From Marixanthomonas sp002364245 (GTDB lineage Bacteria > Bacteroidota > Bacteroidia > Flavobacteriales > Flavobacteriaceae), in the NCBI GenBank assembly GCA_963973455.1, contig CAXAZF010000006.1:62001-126000 (forward strand): a DNA stretch of 64,000 nucleotides, in the 5' to 3' direction. The notes under the pieces were generated by a model. It ran no database searches, was not told where the DNA came from, and saw nothing but the letters and a program-made list of their open reading frames with translations. Below, piece by piece: positions 16,555 through 25,565 of the stretch. Made by a program: the position numbers and the translations under genes. Positions within the stretch are counted from its first letter, which is position 1. Every line of letters starts with the position of its first letter.

Positions 16555-17196
16555 ATGGACTTTCTTCCTGAAAAAATAAACACCTACGTAGAAAATCATT
16601 CACAACCCGAACCAGCGCTTTTACGAAAGTTAAATAGAGAAACCTGGCAAAAAGTATTGGCCCCGCGAATGTTAAGCGGTCATTTACAAGGACGTGTATT
16701 GAGTATGCTTTCTAAATTAATAAACCCTAAATACATTTTAGAGATTGGAACCTATACAGGATATTCTGCGCTGTGTTTGGCCGAAGGAATGCAGAAAGAA
16801 GGAGAATTGCATACCATTGACATTAATGAAGAATTACATGATTTTCAGCGAAAATATTTCGATGCTTCCGGTTTTGGAGAGCAAATTATACAACATACTG
16901 GTAACGCATTAGAAATTATTCCGAAGCTATCGCATACTTTTGATTTGGTATTTATAGATGCCGATAAAAGTAATTATCCAAAGTATCTCGAGATCATCCT
17001 TCCGAAGTTAAAAAGTGGATCAGTTATTTTAAGTGATAATGTGTTGTGGAGTGGTAAAGTTGTGAAGCCAGTTAAAAAAGACGATAAGGATACAAAAGCC
17101 TTGCTACAGTACAACAAACTCCTAAATGAGCATCCTAAATTGGAAACAGTGCTTCTTCCTATTCGAGATGGATTAACGATTAGTAGAGTAAAGTAA
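16555..17196 (+). CDS. Class I O-methyltransferase (COG4122/PF01596 type)
   Basis: 213 aa soluble enzyme of the caffeoyl-CoA/catechol O-methyltransferase family. Motif I LEIGTYTGYSALCLAEGM, acidic motif THTIDINEE, and the metal-binding aspartate segment VFIDADKSNYPKYLE followed by ILSDNVLWSGKVV are all present. The family methylates catechol-like hydroxyls in a Mg-dependent way; the bacterial substrate is usually unknown. It lies in a two-gene run with the peptide transporter and is followed by a strong terminator. Confidence 0.88.
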   Translation: MDFLPEKINTYVENHSQPEPALLRKLNRETWQKVLAPRMLSGHLQGRVLSMLSKLINPKYILEIGTYTGYSALCLAEGMQKEGELHTIDINEELHDFQRKYFDASGFGEQIIQHTGNALEIIPKLSHTFDLVFIDADKSNYPKYLEIILPKLKSGSVILSDNVLWSGKVVKPVKKDDKDTKALLQYNKLLNEHPKLETVLLPIRDGLTISRVK

Positions 17197-17203
17197 TTTA
17201 TAA

Positions 17204-17235
17204 AAAAAGGTTCAGAGTTGTATCTGAACCTTTTT
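17204..17235. terminator. Bidirectional terminator
   Basis: Stem AAAAAGGTTCAGA / TCTGAACCTTTTT (13 bp, perfect) with a 6-nt loop GTTGTA. A and T tracts on the two sides let it serve both the O-methyltransferase gene and the convergent subtilase gene. Confidence 0.85.
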
Positions 17236-17255
17236 AGTTTAGCTTTATTTAAGTT

Positions 17256-18770
17256 TTATTGAACCGCTTGTAAAGCATCAATATTTCCGTAGCCTTTTGT
17301 ACCGTCTTTATTAGGGTAAAACTCTGAGCTCTGTCGCAATTTATTTAACACTTGACTTCTACTCCACGTTGGATGGCGCTCCCAAACTAATGCTGCAATT
17401 CCGGCGGTGGTGGCTGTTGCTACTGAAGAACCGCCTACATAATCGGTATCTCCATTATAAAAGCCCAATACCGCACTGGTTCGGCCATTGTCATTTGCAC
17501 GTTGCATAACAATGGTAAACTCTATTTCACTACCATCATGACATGTTGCACATTGTTCGTACGTTCCATCATCGGTTATTCCGGTTACGGCAACCGTTTC
17601 GCTCATACTAGCAGGAAAAATCACCGGATACCAGTTAGTGAAGTCCAAGGAAGTTCCGCCAGCTGCAAAAATTAATTTTCCTTTACTGTGTGCATAACGA
17701 ACGGCGTCTTTTATGTTACCAATAGACCAAGGATAACCTATAGACATAGAAATGATTTTCACCTCGCTTCTATCGGCTAATTGTCGTAATGCGTCTTTTA
17801 CACCTTTACGTTCATGATAATCGTTTAATAATACATCTTCGGTAGCACGATACGCTATTAGGTTTGAGTTGTACGCCACCCCAACAGGTAGGTTATCATT
17901 ATTTCTAGGTGAAGCAATAGTTGCTCCCATGCTCGTTCCGTGGCCACATTTATCGTGGGGCCCGTCATAATTATTACTCCACCACCATGATGAATCGATA
18001 AACGTCCCATATTTTTGAATGGTTCGCCCACTGCTATAACCGTCATTAAAATTGTTCCCCAATAAAGGCTGACTTTGAGATACTCCCGTATCGATTAGAC
18101 CAATAGTAACTCCTGCACCAGTACTGTACCCCCAAGCTTGTTCGATATTATGCTCGTCAAATGTCCAGCTTACTAATGAGCCAGGAGCAACTGTACGGTA
18201 ATCATTGCTATTTAAGGTTTGTCCGTCTTTTCCACAACCGCTGGAAGATCGTTGTTGTGGGTATTGTTCGCTATAGAAAAAAGAATACGCGTTGGGCTCC
18301 ATATACCGAATATCGTCTCGTTTTCTCAATTCGGTAATTGTTTTCAGGGATTTTATCTGAACATCAATTACATTTAGTACATCATCGTCTTCGAAAAGAG
18401 TTTCTTTTCGAGAACCTTTCTCTATTGAAATTACTTCAGAAACAATAGCATTCTTAGAATCAGTAAGTCTTGCATTCTTCTCAGTGCTGAAGCTTTCCCC
18501 CTTTTCTCCATATCCAATGGTTAAAATACCGCTTCCGTGCACCGTGGCGCTCCATAATACTTGATCGGACGTTTTATCCCAACTAAAATCGCCCGTACGG
18601 CGCAATTGTTCGTCAATGATTTTGTTGATTTGGGGGATGGTTAATAATTCTTGTGACGTTTCAGAAGTAAGATCAGTTTCTTGTGTTTCTTCTGTTAGGG
18701 GATTGTCTTTTGTACAGCCTATCACAATTATTGCGAACGCGGCCAATACTACGAGTTGTAGTTTTTTCAT
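17256..18770 (-). CDS. Subtilisin-like (S8) serine peptidase, lipoprotein
   Basis: 504 aa. A lipoprotein leader ends in VIGC (Cys19), then comes a propeptide-like region of about 170 residues and the S8 catalytic domain. The triad is complete: Asp about 227 in GLIDTGVSQ, His about 277 in CGHGTSMG, Ser about 449 in GGSSVATATTAG. The mature protein should be tethered to a membrane outside the cytoplasm. No type IX sorting domain is present. Substrate unknown. It is convergent with the O-methyltransferase gene and likely transcribed alone. Confidence 0.92.
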   Translation of the reverse strand: MKKLQLVVLAAFAIIVIGCTKDNPLTEETQETDLTSETSQELLTIPQINKIIDEQLRRTGDFSWDKTSDQVLWSATVHGSGILTIGYGEKGESFSTEKNARLTDSKNAIVSEVISIEKGSRKETLFEDDDVLNVIDVQIKSLKTITELRKRDDIRYMEPNAYSFFYSEQYPQQRSSSGCGKDGQTLNSNDYRTVAPGSLVSWTFDEHNIEQAWGYSTGAGVTIGLIDTGVSQSQPLLGNNFNDGYSSGRTIQKYGTFIDSSWWWSNNYDGPHDKCGHGTSMGATIASPRNNDNLPVGVAYNSNLIAYRATEDVLLNDYHERKGVKDALRQLADRSEVKIISMSIGYPWSIGNIKDAVRYAHSKGKLIFAAGGTSLDFTNWYPVIFPASMSETVAVTGITDDGTYEQCATCHDGSEIEFTIVMQRANDNGRTSAVLGFYNGDTDYVGGSSVATATTAGIAALVWERHPTWSRSQVLNKLRQSSEFYPNKDGTKGYGNIDALQAVQ

Positions 18771-18832
18771 AGGTTTGATGGTTTAATTAATAAAACATCA
18801 AGATACAAAAAATAGAAATTAATACGATGAAG

Positions 18833-19411
18833 CTACTCTAAGTCCCTAACTTTTAGCTTGTCATGCTCTAATGCTTTTTTGCACAATTTATAAAATATAA
18901 TTGCAAAAATGGTACCTACTAAAGCTCCTACAAGTATATCGCTGGGATAGTGTACTCCTACATAAATTCTACTCGTTACAAAAATAAGGGGCCAAATGTA
19001 AGCCATAAATATCCATTTGGTTTTCTGCCTTAAAATCAAAGCCATAAAGGTTGTTACTGAAAAACTTGAAGAAGCATGACCTGAAAAGAAACTAAAGTTT
19101 GTGGGTTTTTGAAGTATGCGTATCACTTCAGATAGTGCATCAACATTATTGGGCCGTAACCTTTCAACATAATCTTTTACAAAACCTGTAAAGAAAATAG
19201 TGATTCCGAAAGTCAATAACAAGAAAAAAAGGATAGCTCCTCCCCGTTTCCATTTAAAGTAGTAGAATATTAAAACAAAGAAAAGTAGAAAAAGAGGGGT
19301 CCAAGTTTCTATTTGTGTGGCGGTAATCCAAAAATTATCAAACTTTTCAATTCCTAATGAATTAAGAAATACAAATAACTCTCTGTCCCATTCCTTTAGA
19401 ATGTCAAACAT
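18833..19411 (-). CDS. PAP2-family membrane phosphatase
   Basis: 192 aa integral membrane protein with five to six hydrophobic helices. The three PAP2 signatures are intact: K-x6-RP in KDYVERLRP, FSGHASSSFS, and SRIYVGVHYPSDILVG. The family dephosphorylates lipid phosphates such as undecaprenyl diphosphate or phosphatidylglycerol phosphate on the outer face of the inner membrane. It overlaps the tatA stop by one base (TAATG), so the two are translationally coupled. Confidence 0.9.
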   Translation of the reverse strand: MFDILKEWDRELFVFLNSLGIEKFDNFWITATQIETWTPLFLLFFVLIFYYFKWKRGGAILFFLLLTFGITIFFTGFVKDYVERLRPNNVDALSEVIRILQKPTNFSFFSGHASSSFSVTTFMALILRQKTKWIFMAYIWPLIFVTSRIYVGVHYPSDILVGALVGTIFAIIFYKLCKKALEHDKLKVRDLE

Positions 19412-19698
19412 TAAAATTTGCGTTTAATGGGGCCGGTGATTTCTTCTACGTCATCTTTTACTTTATCAATTTCCTCACGGACATCTTTAGTTATATCGAC
19501 ATCAATGCCTTGTTTTTCGGCACTTTTGGTAATTTCTGACTTAATATCATTAGTGGCGTCTTTAAGTTGACGCATACCTTTCCCCAAGCCTTTAGCTATT
19601 TCGGGTACTTTATCGGCACCAAAAACTAGTAATACTATAAAAAGTATAAATACGATTTCAGTACCACTTATAAATAAAAAGATTGCCTCTGCATACAT
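19411..19698 (-). CDS. tatA: Sec-independent translocase subunit TatA/TatE
   Basis: 95 aa. A single N-terminal transmembrane helix (TEIVFILFIVLLVF) is followed by the hinge GADKVPEIAKGLGKGMRQLKDA and a charged amphipathic tail, the typical TatA layout. It forms the channel element of the twin-arginine pathway for folded proteins. TatC is not in the window. A perfect TAnnTTTG box ends 4 bases before the ATG, so the mRNA may have no leader. The PAP2 gene is coupled downstream. Confidence 0.92.
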   Translation of the reverse strand: MYAEAIFLFISGTEIVFILFIVLLVFGADKVPEIAKGLGKGMRQLKDATNDIKSEITKSAEKQGIDVDITKDVREEIDKVKDDVEEITGPIKRKF

Positions 19699-19702
19699 AC
19701 TG

Positions 19703-19710
19703 CAAATATA
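19703..19710 (-). promoter_or_regulatory. -7 promoter box, 4 nt before the tatA start
   Basis: Minus-strand TATATTTG fits TAnnTTTG exactly. Only 4 bases separate its G from the ATG, which would place the transcription start at or next to the A of ATG. Confidence 0.55.
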
Positions 19711-19734
19711 AACAAGAATATAATCTAAAAAGAA

Positions 19735-19761
19735 AAAGCCCCGTTAAAACAACGAGGCTTT
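19735..19761 (-). terminator. Terminator after the M1 peptidase gene
   Basis: AAAGCCCCGTT pairs with AACGAGGCTTT (one imperfect pair) across a 5-nt loop. On the minus strand it is followed by a long T-rich tract, as expected for the peptidase gene that ends at 19786. Confidence 0.75.
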
Positions 19762-19785
19762 CTTTATATAAGTTTTCAGAAAAGA

Positions 19786-22092
19786 TTAATCTTCCACTTT
19801 GTTTTTAAATTTATCAAATTCACCTAACTTTTTACGCTTAGGCCAGCTATTGTTTTCTGTATCAATATCAGCTGTTTCTTCATCTGGATCAACCATTATC
19901 TTTGTAATCTCTTTCTCTGAAGCGATTACTTTCCCTACTTGTTTGTCATTCTTTCTCCAAATTTGAGCCGGGTATTTTACGCGCTCTGTGCTTCCATCGC
20001 TATAGGTATACTCTGCAATAATTGGCATTGGGATACCTCCTGGCTTTTCAAAAACTATTTCGTAGAAATAATTTGGTTTTTTCAGGTTTGCTCTTTCTTC
20101 AGCAGAAAGATTATCCATAATATACTCTTGCAATGTTTTAACATCATCTAAAGAAGCATTTTTCATACTTTCTTCGTAATCTTCACTTCCTTCTTCAACC
20201 ATATATACTAATGGTGGCAAGTCGCTTTCTTTCATTCCTCTTGCTTCCATCATCTCTCGTACTTCTTGATTCATTTTTGAAGTTACATAGAAACGTTTTA
20301 CGTCTTTTACACCAATATCCGTGTAATCTGTACTATAAAACCAAGCTCTCCAGAACCAGTCAAGGTCCACTGCAGAGGCGTCTTCCATCGTCCTGAAAAA
20401 GTCTTCTGGGGTTGGGTGCTTAAACATCCAACGGTTCGCGTAAACTTTAAAAGCATAATCAAACAATTCGCGACCCATTATGGTTTCGCGAAGAATATTT
20501 AAGCCTGTTGCCGGTTTTGCATAGGCATTAGCTCCAAAACTATAGGTATTTAACCCTTTGGTCATTATTGGGGCGATGTAATCTTGATCGCCTCCCATAT
20601 AGCTTACTATGTTTTTAGCAGGACCTCTTCGAGATGGATACTTTTTGTTTGGTGCAATCGCATCTGGGTACCACTCACCAAAATCTTGCTCTGCTACATA
20701 CTGTACAAATGTGTTAAGACCTTCGTCCATCCACGTCCATTGACGCTCATCACTGTTTACAATCATTGGAAAGTAGTTATGACCTACTTCGTGAATAATT
20801 ACTGAAATCATTCCGTATTTAGTACGCTCACTGTAATTTCCATCTTCGTCTGGGCGACCGTAATTCCAGCAAATCATAGGATATTCCATCCCTTGATTTT
20901 TAGCGTGTACTGAAATAGCCTTAGGGTAAGGATAATCGAACGTCATACGAGAATATGACTTTAATGTACTAGCAACAGCTTTCGTTGAAAACTCTTCCCA
21001 TAGCGGGTTTCCTTCTGGTGGGTACATAGACACAGCCATTACATCTTTACCACTATTTTGTTTAACGGCCATCATATCCCAAATGTAACGTCTTGATGTT
21101 GCAAACGCATAATCACGAACATTTTCTGCTTTGAACTCCCACGTTTTTTTATTTTTTGTAAATCCTGTTGAAGCTTTTTCTGCTTCTTCTTGAGTTACAA
21201 TAATTACAGGTTTATCGTAAGACTTTTTAGCTCTTTCATAACGGTTCATCATCTCTTTGGTAAACACATCTTTTCTATTTTGAAGCGACCCGGTTGCATC
21301 TAATATATGATCTGCTGGAACGGTTATATTTACTTCAAAATCACCGAAAGGCAAAGCAAATTCATCTCTACCCCAAAACTGACTGTTTTGCCATCCTTCT
21401 ACATCATTATAAACCGCCATACGAGGGTAAAACTGTGCAATCACATAGCCACGGTTACCATCTTTAAATTCTTCATAACCACTACGGGCTCTATCAACAG
21501 TGTGTTCTGGAATATTGTACCACCATTTAATTGAGAATGTAAAGTCGTCTCCTGGCTCAAGATCTTCTGGCATCTCAACACGCATCATAGTACGGTTAAT
21601 TGTATGCGGAAGATTTCCTCCTTTTTCATCTTTAACTTCTTGAATATTAAAACCACCTTCAAAAGCCGCTCCCATATGTTTTTGAACAAAAGAACCAGCC
21701 ATATCCGCCGGGGCAGCCCCGCTTGGCTCAATTAATGGAGATTTTGAATCTTTGGCACGAACATTTTGATCTAACTGTACCCATAAATATTCCAATACAT
21801 CTGGAGAATTATTGGTATATGTAATGGTTTCGTTACCATATAGTTTTTTATTTACATCATCAAGCTCGATATCCATTTTATAATCGGCGCGTTGTTGGTA
21901 ATATTTAGGACCAGGAGCACCACTGGCACTTCTGTATTGATTAGGAGTTGAAAACTCTTCGTACAATTGTTTAAAACGGTTGTTATTCGTGTGTCCCGGT
22001 TTGCGTTCCTCACTACTGTTTTCTTCTTGCGCGTAGACCATTCCTGCTGAGAGGAACAAAACTACCAAGGAAAGGCATTTAAGTAATTTCAT
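19786..22092 (-). CDS. Secreted M1-family metallopeptidase
   Basis: 768 aa. A signal peptide (MKLLKCLSLVVLFLSAGMVYAQ) precedes an aminopeptidase-N-like fold. The zinc site is HEVGH at residues 434-438 with the third ligand Glu457 in WMDEGLNTF, exactly the HExxH-x18-E spacing. The usual GxMEN exopeptidase motif appears as NQGMEYPMI. It degrades peptides outside the cytoplasm. It has its own terminator, and the upstream genes on the same strand (DUF6702-like and two paralogues) form a conserved-looking set with it. Confidence 0.9.
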   Translation of the reverse strand: MKLLKCLSLVVLFLSAGMVYAQEENSSEERKPGHTNNNRFKQLYEEFSTPNQYRSASGAPGPKYYQQRADYKMDIELDDVNKKLYGNETITYTNNSPDVLEYLWVQLDQNVRAKDSKSPLIEPSGAAPADMAGSFVQKHMGAAFEGGFNIQEVKDEKGGNLPHTINRTMMRVEMPEDLEPGDDFTFSIKWWYNIPEHTVDRARSGYEEFKDGNRGYVIAQFYPRMAVYNDVEGWQNSQFWGRDEFALPFGDFEVNITVPADHILDATGSLQNRKDVFTKEMMNRYERAKKSYDKPVIIVTQEEAEKASTGFTKNKKTWEFKAENVRDYAFATSRRYIWDMMAVKQNSGKDVMAVSMYPPEGNPLWEEFSTKAVASTLKSYSRMTFDYPYPKAISVHAKNQGMEYPMICWNYGRPDEDGNYSERTKYGMISVIIHEVGHNYFPMIVNSDERQWTWMDEGLNTFVQYVAEQDFGEWYPDAIAPNKKYPSRRGPAKNIVSYMGGDQDYIAPIMTKGLNTYSFGANAYAKPATGLNILRETIMGRELFDYAFKVYANRWMFKHPTPEDFFRTMEDASAVDLDWFWRAWFYSTDYTDIGVKDVKRFYVTSKMNQEVREMMEARGMKESDLPPLVYMVEEGSEDYEESMKNASLDDVKTLQEYIMDNLSAEERANLKKPNYFYEIVFEKPGGIPMPIIAEYTYSDGSTERVKYPAQIWRKNDKQVGKVIASEKEITKIMVDPDEETADIDTENNSWPKRKKLGEFDKFKNKVED

Positions 22093-22158
22093 AATTTGGA
22101 TTTCTGTTATTTAAAAAGTTTTTAAAAATAGGTTTTCTAATATGGACTGGAAATTGAT

Positions 22159-22665
22159 TTAATTGAAGTTTAACATATCTTTAGGATTATTCTTCTCTAA
22201 AATAAAACTCCTTCTCATTTCTGGTGTTTTAATATGGATGATGTTTTGTTGTTCTTCAAAAAGATCCATTAATATTTCATTTTTAACTTCAATGGAATGC
22301 AACTCTGTGATTCCAGTAACTTCAATATAAATATTTGCCACATCAATGTCATATTCCCTGCCTATATAGTCTAACTTAACAGGTTTTCCATTGACATTAA
22401 CTTTCAATTTTTGAAGAATATATTTTTTTAAATACTCTATATCTCTTTCTGTTTCTTTTGTAGTTGCAATTGAAATTGACGAATCATAGCGTTCTTGAAG
22501 CACATCTTCTACATCATCAATAAATATTTTCGTGATAATTTGCAAAGACTCTTTTTTTGCTACATACTCGATATTTGTTGTACTCACATAAAATTTGTGA
22601 GGCGTTGTCGAGGCTATCATTAAAGGGAATACTATAGCAAGTAGTGCTACTTTTAAAAACTTCAT
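22159..22665 (-). CDS. DUF6702-like exported protein
   Basis: 168 aa from the ATG at 22665, chosen because the signal peptide MKFLKVALLAIVFPLMIAST follows it; a longer reading to 22782 would overlap the neighbour and lacks a leader. The mature part starts TPHKFYVSTTNIEYV and contains LQIITKIFIDDVEDVLQERY. I associate this pattern with the flavobacterial DUF6702 family, of unknown function, commonly next to M1 peptidases. It is predicted periplasmic, mixed alpha/beta. It sits 52 bases after the paralogue pair and 66 bases before the M1 gene. Confidence 0.75.
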   Translation of the reverse strand: MKFLKVALLAIVFPLMIASTTPHKFYVSTTNIEYVAKKESLQIITKIFIDDVEDVLQERYDSSISIATTKETERDIEYLKKYILQKLKVNVNGKPVKLDYIGREYDIDVANIYIEVTGITELHSIEVKNEILMDLFEEQQNIIHIKTPEMRRSFILEKNNPKDMLNFN

Positions 22666-22717
22666 AAAATAAATTGTGTTTTTGTTGGACGCAAAGTATT
22701 GTGAATTGTTACAAGAA

Positions 22718-23494
22718 TTATTCCTTTTTTTTGAATTCAATCTCATTAAGCCGATTGGTATATTCAAGCCCTTTTTCTTCAAAAACTGCCAGAACAGCTA
22801 TGTAGTTTTCTTTTTTGAAGTTGGTTTGAATATCACTGGTCTCTATACAGAAGAGTAAAAAATCGTATAATCGGTTTTTAGGTATCTTGTAGGCCTTTTC
22901 AAAGAATTCTGGTGTATAAAAATTTATGATAGTAACAACTGTATTGTTTTCGGCTTCCCATTTACGTTTTATTTTAAGTTTTTTGTAGTAGCCGGACATG
23001 TATTTATACAACGCCTCCAAGTTTACCGAAAGCGGTGTAATAACCTGTCCTATAAGGTTGGGTATTTTTTCTTCGGGCTCACCCCTAAAGCCGGGTATGC
23101 CTACATCGTAAAAATCAAGCTGTTTTTCAGTTTTAATGGTTTTTAGGTCGGTTTCAAGGTTTCCGGTTAAGTTAGGGCCTAACACTACTTCATCCAATTG
23201 ATTTACTAATTTATCAAGAGTTTCAATTAAAATACCTTTTTCAATTATTTCAGCAGAAATAGCTACTTTCTTAGGTACGTAATTTACCGACGAAAACAAT
23301 AGTGTATCCTGTTCTTTTACGGCTATTGAAAAATTACCGTGAATACCAGTGACCGTATTATATCGCGAAGTAAGGTTCATAACATGAATTCCTTCCACAT
23401 CGCTTTTATTTGTAATTTTTCCTTGTACCTGTTCGCGCTGGGCAACAATTTTTACAGATGCAAAAATGAAAAACAACAAAAAAAGCAACTTCAT
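22718..23494 (-). CDS. Carboxypeptidase-regulatory-like domain protein, paralogue A
   Basis: 258 aa from the ATG at 23494, which is followed by the signal peptide MKLLFLLFFIFASVKIVAQ. The first 90 residues form a CarboxypepD_reg-like beta sandwich (VQGKITNKSDVEGIHVMNL, then GNFSIAVKEQDTLLFSSVNY), as at the start of TonB receptors, but no plug or barrel follows. Instead there is a helical, charged region of about 150 residues. It is a homologue of the adjacent upstream gene, separated by one base. Role unknown; periplasmic by its leader. Confidence 0.75.
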   Translation of the reverse strand: MKLLFLLFFIFASVKIVAQREQVQGKITNKSDVEGIHVMNLTSRYNTVTGIHGNFSIAVKEQDTLLFSSVNYVPKKVAISAEIIEKGILIETLDKLVNQLDEVVLGPNLTGNLETDLKTIKTEKQLDFYDVGIPGFRGEPEEKIPNLIGQVITPLSVNLEALYKYMSGYYKKLKIKRKWEAENNTVVTIINFYTPEFFEKAYKIPKNRLYDFLLFCIETSDIQTNFKKENYIAVLAVFEEKGLEYTNRLNEIEFKKKE

Positions 23495-23495
23495 T

Positions 23496-24305
23496 CTATT
23501 CACGGTTGTTTTTATACAGTTCACTTTGCTTGTACATATAATCCAGCAACTTCATTTCGTTTTCAGCTTTAAGCATCGTTCCAGTCAAGCCACCTTCTTC
23601 AGCAAAATACAAGAAGTCGTTGGCTTTTTCTTTAGATATTCCAAAGGTTTCAAAAATGTAAGCATTACTAAAACGTTGCCGGAGTGTTCTCGAAATCTGT
23701 ATTCTATCTTCAATACTTTTATTTTTTACAAGATTAATTTCTATATCTTTTGGAAATAAGAGACCTATTAAGTTTTTTAAATTTACGCCATCCTTTACGC
23801 CCTCATTATTAAGGGCTTCTTCCGCTGCATTACCATCTACTTTGGTTTGTGCATCAGCTGTAAATTCATATTCAAAATTTAAGGCTTCATACGAAAGATC
23901 CATTTTCGGTGTAAACGTATAGGTTTTCACCCTATTTACATCGGCTACAATATTCCCAGAAAGATCATAAGGTCTTACAATGACTTCTTCCAATTGGTTT
24001 ATTGCAGGGTTTAAGTAAATTTTCATGGTTTCACTATCAATTACACCTTTGTCGACAACTACCGTAAAACTTTGAAATTGAAGCGCAGTAACCAGCACCC
24101 TATCATGAACACCAACTTCAAGTTTAAACTCACCCCTATCATTTGTAACGGTACCTTTTTGAGTTGATTTATTATAAATACTCACACCCTCTACATCTTC
24201 ATCTGCAGGCGCCGTTATAAAACCTTCAATTAAAGTCCTGTCCATTTCTTGAGCTAACAATAAAAATGGAAAGAAAAGAGAAAATATGATTATTTTAATA
24301 CGCAT
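23496..24305 (-). CDS. Carboxypeptidase-regulatory-like domain protein, paralogue B
   Basis: 269 aa. Signal peptide MRIKIIIFSLFFPFLLLAQ, then a CarboxypepD_reg-like domain (LIEGFITAPADEDVEGVSIY, RGEFKLEVGVHDRVLVTALQF) and a conserved helical C-terminal part ending QSELYKNNRE. It shares domain order and the block QLEEVIV.PYDLSGN with the next gene (QLDEVVLGPNLTGN), so the pair arose by tandem duplication. Together with the DUF6702-like and M1 peptidase genes it forms a single minus-strand run. No function is known to me. Confidence 0.75.
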   Translation of the reverse strand: MRIKIIIFSLFFPFLLLAQEMDRTLIEGFITAPADEDVEGVSIYNKSTQKGTVTNDRGEFKLEVGVHDRVLVTALQFQSFTVVVDKGVIDSETMKIYLNPAINQLEEVIVRPYDLSGNIVADVNRVKTYTFTPKMDLSYEALNFEYEFTADAQTKVDGNAAEEALNNEGVKDGVNLKNLIGLLFPKDIEINLVKNKSIEDRIQISRTLRQRFSNAYIFETFGISKEKANDFLYFAEEGGLTGTMLKAENEMKLLDYMYKQSELYKNNRE

Positions 24306-24385
24306 GGTTAGTTAAATTACAACTTAAAGACGCTATTTTTTATAATACGTTTGTTAAATTTATCATATAATTATTATACTTAAAA

Positions 24386-25096
24386 ATGAAAAACCTAATT
24401 GTCGCCAGTACCTCAACCATATATAATGGAACATATTTAGATTATTTAACCGAAGCTTTAATCGAGCTTTTTTCTGAAACACAAGAAGTTCTTTTTATCC
24501 CATATGCCCGCCCTGGCGGTATCACGCACGATGAATACACTCAAAAAGCCTCAGAAGCATTTGAAAAAATAAACAAGAAAGTAATAGGGCTCCATACTTT
24601 TCCTGATCCCGTTAAAGCGATTAACGAAACTAAAGGAATTTTTACCGGAGGAGGCAACACTTTTGTTTTGGTTAGCTCATTATATAAAAATCAAGTAATG
24701 GAACCACTACGAGAGGTTATCTTTAACGGAACACCTTATTTAGGCACCAGTGCTGGCAGCAATATTTGTGGTGTAAGCATGAAAACCACCAATGATATGC
24801 CTATTGTTTATCCTCCTTCATTTAAAACACTGGGTGTAATTCCTTTTAATGTGAATCCACATTATTTAGACCCTGACCCATCGAGTGAACATATGGGCGA
24901 AACACGTGAAACCCGTATCAAAGAGTTTCATACCCAAAATAATATTCCGGTAGTAGGATTGCGTGAAGGAAGTTGGCTGCGTGTAAAAGACAGCTCAATT
25001 GTATTAAAAGGCGAGCACAGTGCCCGTATCTTTAAAAGAGGGAAAAAGCCGGTGGAAATAGAAACATCAACTTCGCTTAGCCAACTTACACTTTAA
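24386..25096 (+). CDS. pepE: Dipeptidase E (alpha-aspartyl dipeptidase)
   Basis: 236 aa S51-family serine peptidase that hydrolyses N-terminal Asp-X dipeptides in the cytoplasm. The nucleophile region is LGTSAGSNICG, preceded by the oxyanion segment GIFTGGGNTF, and the histidine lies in FNVNPHYLDP. No signal peptide is present, as expected. It overlaps the convergent acetyltransferase gene by 4 bases. A TTG at 24351 and TATACTTA at 24375-24382 are a plausible promoter very close to the ATG. Confidence 0.92.
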   Translation: MKNLIVASTSTIYNGTYLDYLTEALIELFSETQEVLFIPYARPGGITHDEYTQKASEAFEKINKKVIGLHTFPDPVKAINETKGIFTGGGNTFVLVSSLYKNQVMEPLREVIFNGTPYLGTSAGSNICGVSMKTTNDMPIVYPPSFKTLGVIPFNVNPHYLDPDPSSEHMGETRETRIKEFHTQNNIPVVGLREGSWLRVKDSSIVLKGEHSARIFKRGKKPVEIETSTSLSQLTL

Positions 25097-25518
25097 AGTT
25101 CTTTTACAAAATGATAGCCTTTGGCAACAAACCCTTGATTGTAATAAAATTTATGGGACGGAAAATTATGCACATAAGTGTTTAGTTCTAACCAGCTACA
25201 CTGTTTTTCCTTGGCGTATTCGGTTACAAAATCCATTAATTGTTTACCAATACCCTTACTTTGGTAATCATCGTCAATAAAAACATGGTCCAGCTCCATA
25301 TTCTTTCCAGCATAGTGCCGAGTCTGAAACCATAGACCACAAATTCCCATTAGCTTTTCTGATTCATAAATACCTACACATTCGTAATTTTCTTGAGCCA
25401 TTGCCAAAACCCGTTCTTTTAAAATAGGTTCAGGCACTGGTTTTTCTTCCATTTTTTGCAATAATGGAATGATCTTTAAAATTTCAGTAGGGGGAATTAT
25501 ACCAAAAGTGAGCTTCAT
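25093..25518 (-). CDS. GNAT-family N-acetyltransferase
   Basis: 141 aa. The acetyl-CoA-binding motif A is visible as ELDHVFIDDDYQSKGIGKQLMDFV (with the Q/R-x-x-G-x-G core QSKGIG), followed by LELNTYVHNFPSHKFYYNQGFVAKG, the typical end of a GNAT domain. The substrate is unknown. It stands alone, convergent with pepE and divergent from the M15 peptidase gene. Confidence 0.88.
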   Translation of the reverse strand: MKLTFGIIPPTEILKIIPLLQKMEEKPVPEPILKERVLAMAQENYECVGIYESEKLMGICGLWFQTRHYAGKNMELDHVFIDDDYQSKGIGKQLMDFVTEYAKEKQCSWLELNTYVHNFPSHKFYYNQGFVAKGYHFVKEL

Positions 25519-25565
25519 AAGTTTTATAATTATAGTACTTTTAAAATAAACCTCTAAGATACCAA

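Noticed and set aside
22666..22782. Longer N-terminus for the DUF6702-like protein
   Set aside because: It would overlap the neighbouring gene and place a signal peptide 40 residues inside the protein; the ATG at 22665 directly precedes the leader.
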